Shown here: piece after piece, positions 5,086 through 5,282 of the stretch | Numbering within the stretch: position 1 is the stretch's first letter | Layout of the letters: each line of letters starts with the position of its first letter | DNA from: an uncultured Collinsella sp. | Lineage (GTDB): Bacteria > Actinomycetota > Coriobacteriia > Coriobacteriales > Coriobacteriaceae | Assembly: GCA_902474645.1 (NCBI GenBank) | Contig: CABRWN010000147.1 | Coordinates: forward strand, 1-5,282 | Length of the DNA: 5,282 nucleotides | Direction: 5' to 3' | Made by a program: the position numbers and the translations under genes | The notes under the pieces: model-generated | What the model saw: the letters and a program-made list of their open reading frames with translations, nothing else | Databases searched by the model: none | Told to the model about the DNA's origin: nothing

Positions 5086-5098
5086 GAGAGGAGAGGGG
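5086..5098 (+). promoter_or_regulatory. Purine-rich ribosome binding site for the oxidoreductase gene
   Basis: A 13-nt run of only G and A contains AGGAG (5089-5093), 8 nt before the ATG at 5102. It is a strong site and fixes the start codon, fitting the expected high expression of a central metabolic enzyme. Confidence 0.75.
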
Positions 5099-5101
5099 TA
5101 T

Positions 5102-5282
5102 ATGGCGCGTAAGTTTAAGTCTATGGACGGCAACGAGGCGGCCGCATATGTTTCGTATGCGTACACCGAGGTAGCGGGAATCTATCCCATTACGCCGTCC
5201 AGCCCGATGGCCGACCATGTCGACCAGTGGGCGGCCCAGGGTCGCAAAAACATCTTCGGCACCCCGGTCAAGGTCGTCGAGA
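5102..5282 (+). CDS. nifJ: Pyruvate:ferredoxin (flavodoxin) oxidoreductase, N-terminal part (3' truncated)
   Basis: The first 60 codons are in the window. The N-terminus (MARKFKSMDGNEAAAYVSYA, then TEVAGIYPITPSSPMADHVD) is the hallmark of domain I of the large single-chain pyruvate:ferredoxin oxidoreductase, a thiamine-diphosphate and iron-sulfur enzyme. It oxidises pyruvate with CoA to acetyl-CoA and CO2 and reduces ferredoxin or flavodoxin in the cytoplasm of anaerobes. The YPITPSSPM motif carries T31, the threonine known to contact pyruvate in the Desulfovibrio africanus enzyme. WAAQGRKNIFG then follows, as in the family. The full protein is usually about 1,170-1,200 residues, so about 95 per cent lies outside the window. 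The start is set by the ribosome site at 5086-5098. It is separated from the signalling operon by a long gap and is presumably its own transcription unit. Confidence 0.95.
   Translation, partial: MARKFKSMDGNEAAAYVSYAYTEVAGIYPITPSSPMADHVDQWAAQGRKNIFGTPVKVVE

Larger units (their letters stand above)
4651..5101. other. Gene-free stretch of about 450 nt between the FHA gene and the oxidoreductase gene
   Basis: Short open frames on both strands were examined and none has a ribosome site, a recognisable protein or a plausible composition. The stretch holds instead a REP-like repeat pair (4651-4698), a chain of small inverted repeats (4733-4775), a -10-like box (4815-4820), a long imperfect stem (4825-4892) and a palindrome near the next start (5054-5069). 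I see nothing definable in 4893-5050. It most likely contains the end of one transcript and the promoter and a long, structured leader of the next. Confidence 0.6.

Overview
The window looks like chromosomal DNA of a GC-rich anaerobic actinobacterium of the Coriobacteriia, most likely Collinsella or a close relative. The reasons are the high-GC third codon positions, strong AGGAGG-type ribosome sites, a ybaB-recR pair, and a pyruvate:ferredoxin oxidoreductase gene. The genus is an inference from style and gene content; no rRNA or other marker is present. All genes read on the + strand.

Layout. Bases 1-104 hold the 3' end of a YbaB/EbfC nucleoid-associated protein gene, followed after 15 nt by a complete recR (120-716). 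A 245-nt gap follows, with several inverted repeats, a weak promoter candidate and, just before the next ribosome site, a terminator-like hairpin with a T-run. Next comes a tightly packed three-gene unit. Its first gene encodes an exported or membrane-anchored Ser/Gly-linker protein (962-1867). The second is a Hanks-type Ser/Thr protein kinase with a four-helix membrane tail (1864-3708). The third encodes a protein with a C-terminal FHA domain (3712-4650). The first two genes overlap by 4 nt (ATGA), and the kinase and FHA genes are 3 nt apart, so the unit reads as one phospho-signalling operon: an extracytoplasmic protein, a membrane kinase and a phosphothreonine-reader-like partner.

The main oddity is that the kinase reading frame carries one in-frame TAG (2551-2553), exactly between the DFG motif and the activation loop/APE region. 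The frame is otherwise intact to its true stop at 3706-3708, and both halves keep kinase motifs. As written, the gene yields a 229-residue fragment and perhaps a separate C-terminal fragment. It is either a fresh nonsense mutation (or sequence error) or a recoded codon. TAG serves as the ordinary stop in recR, the kinase and the FHA gene, which argues against general recoding.

Bases 4651-5101 hold no convincing gene. They contain a short repeat pair resembling REP-type elements, a run of small hairpins, a TACAAT -10-like box, a long imperfect stem (4825-4892) and a perfect 16-bp palindrome (5054-5069). They lead into the start of a pyruvate:ferredoxin (flavodoxin) oxidoreductase gene (5102 onward), cut by the window edge.
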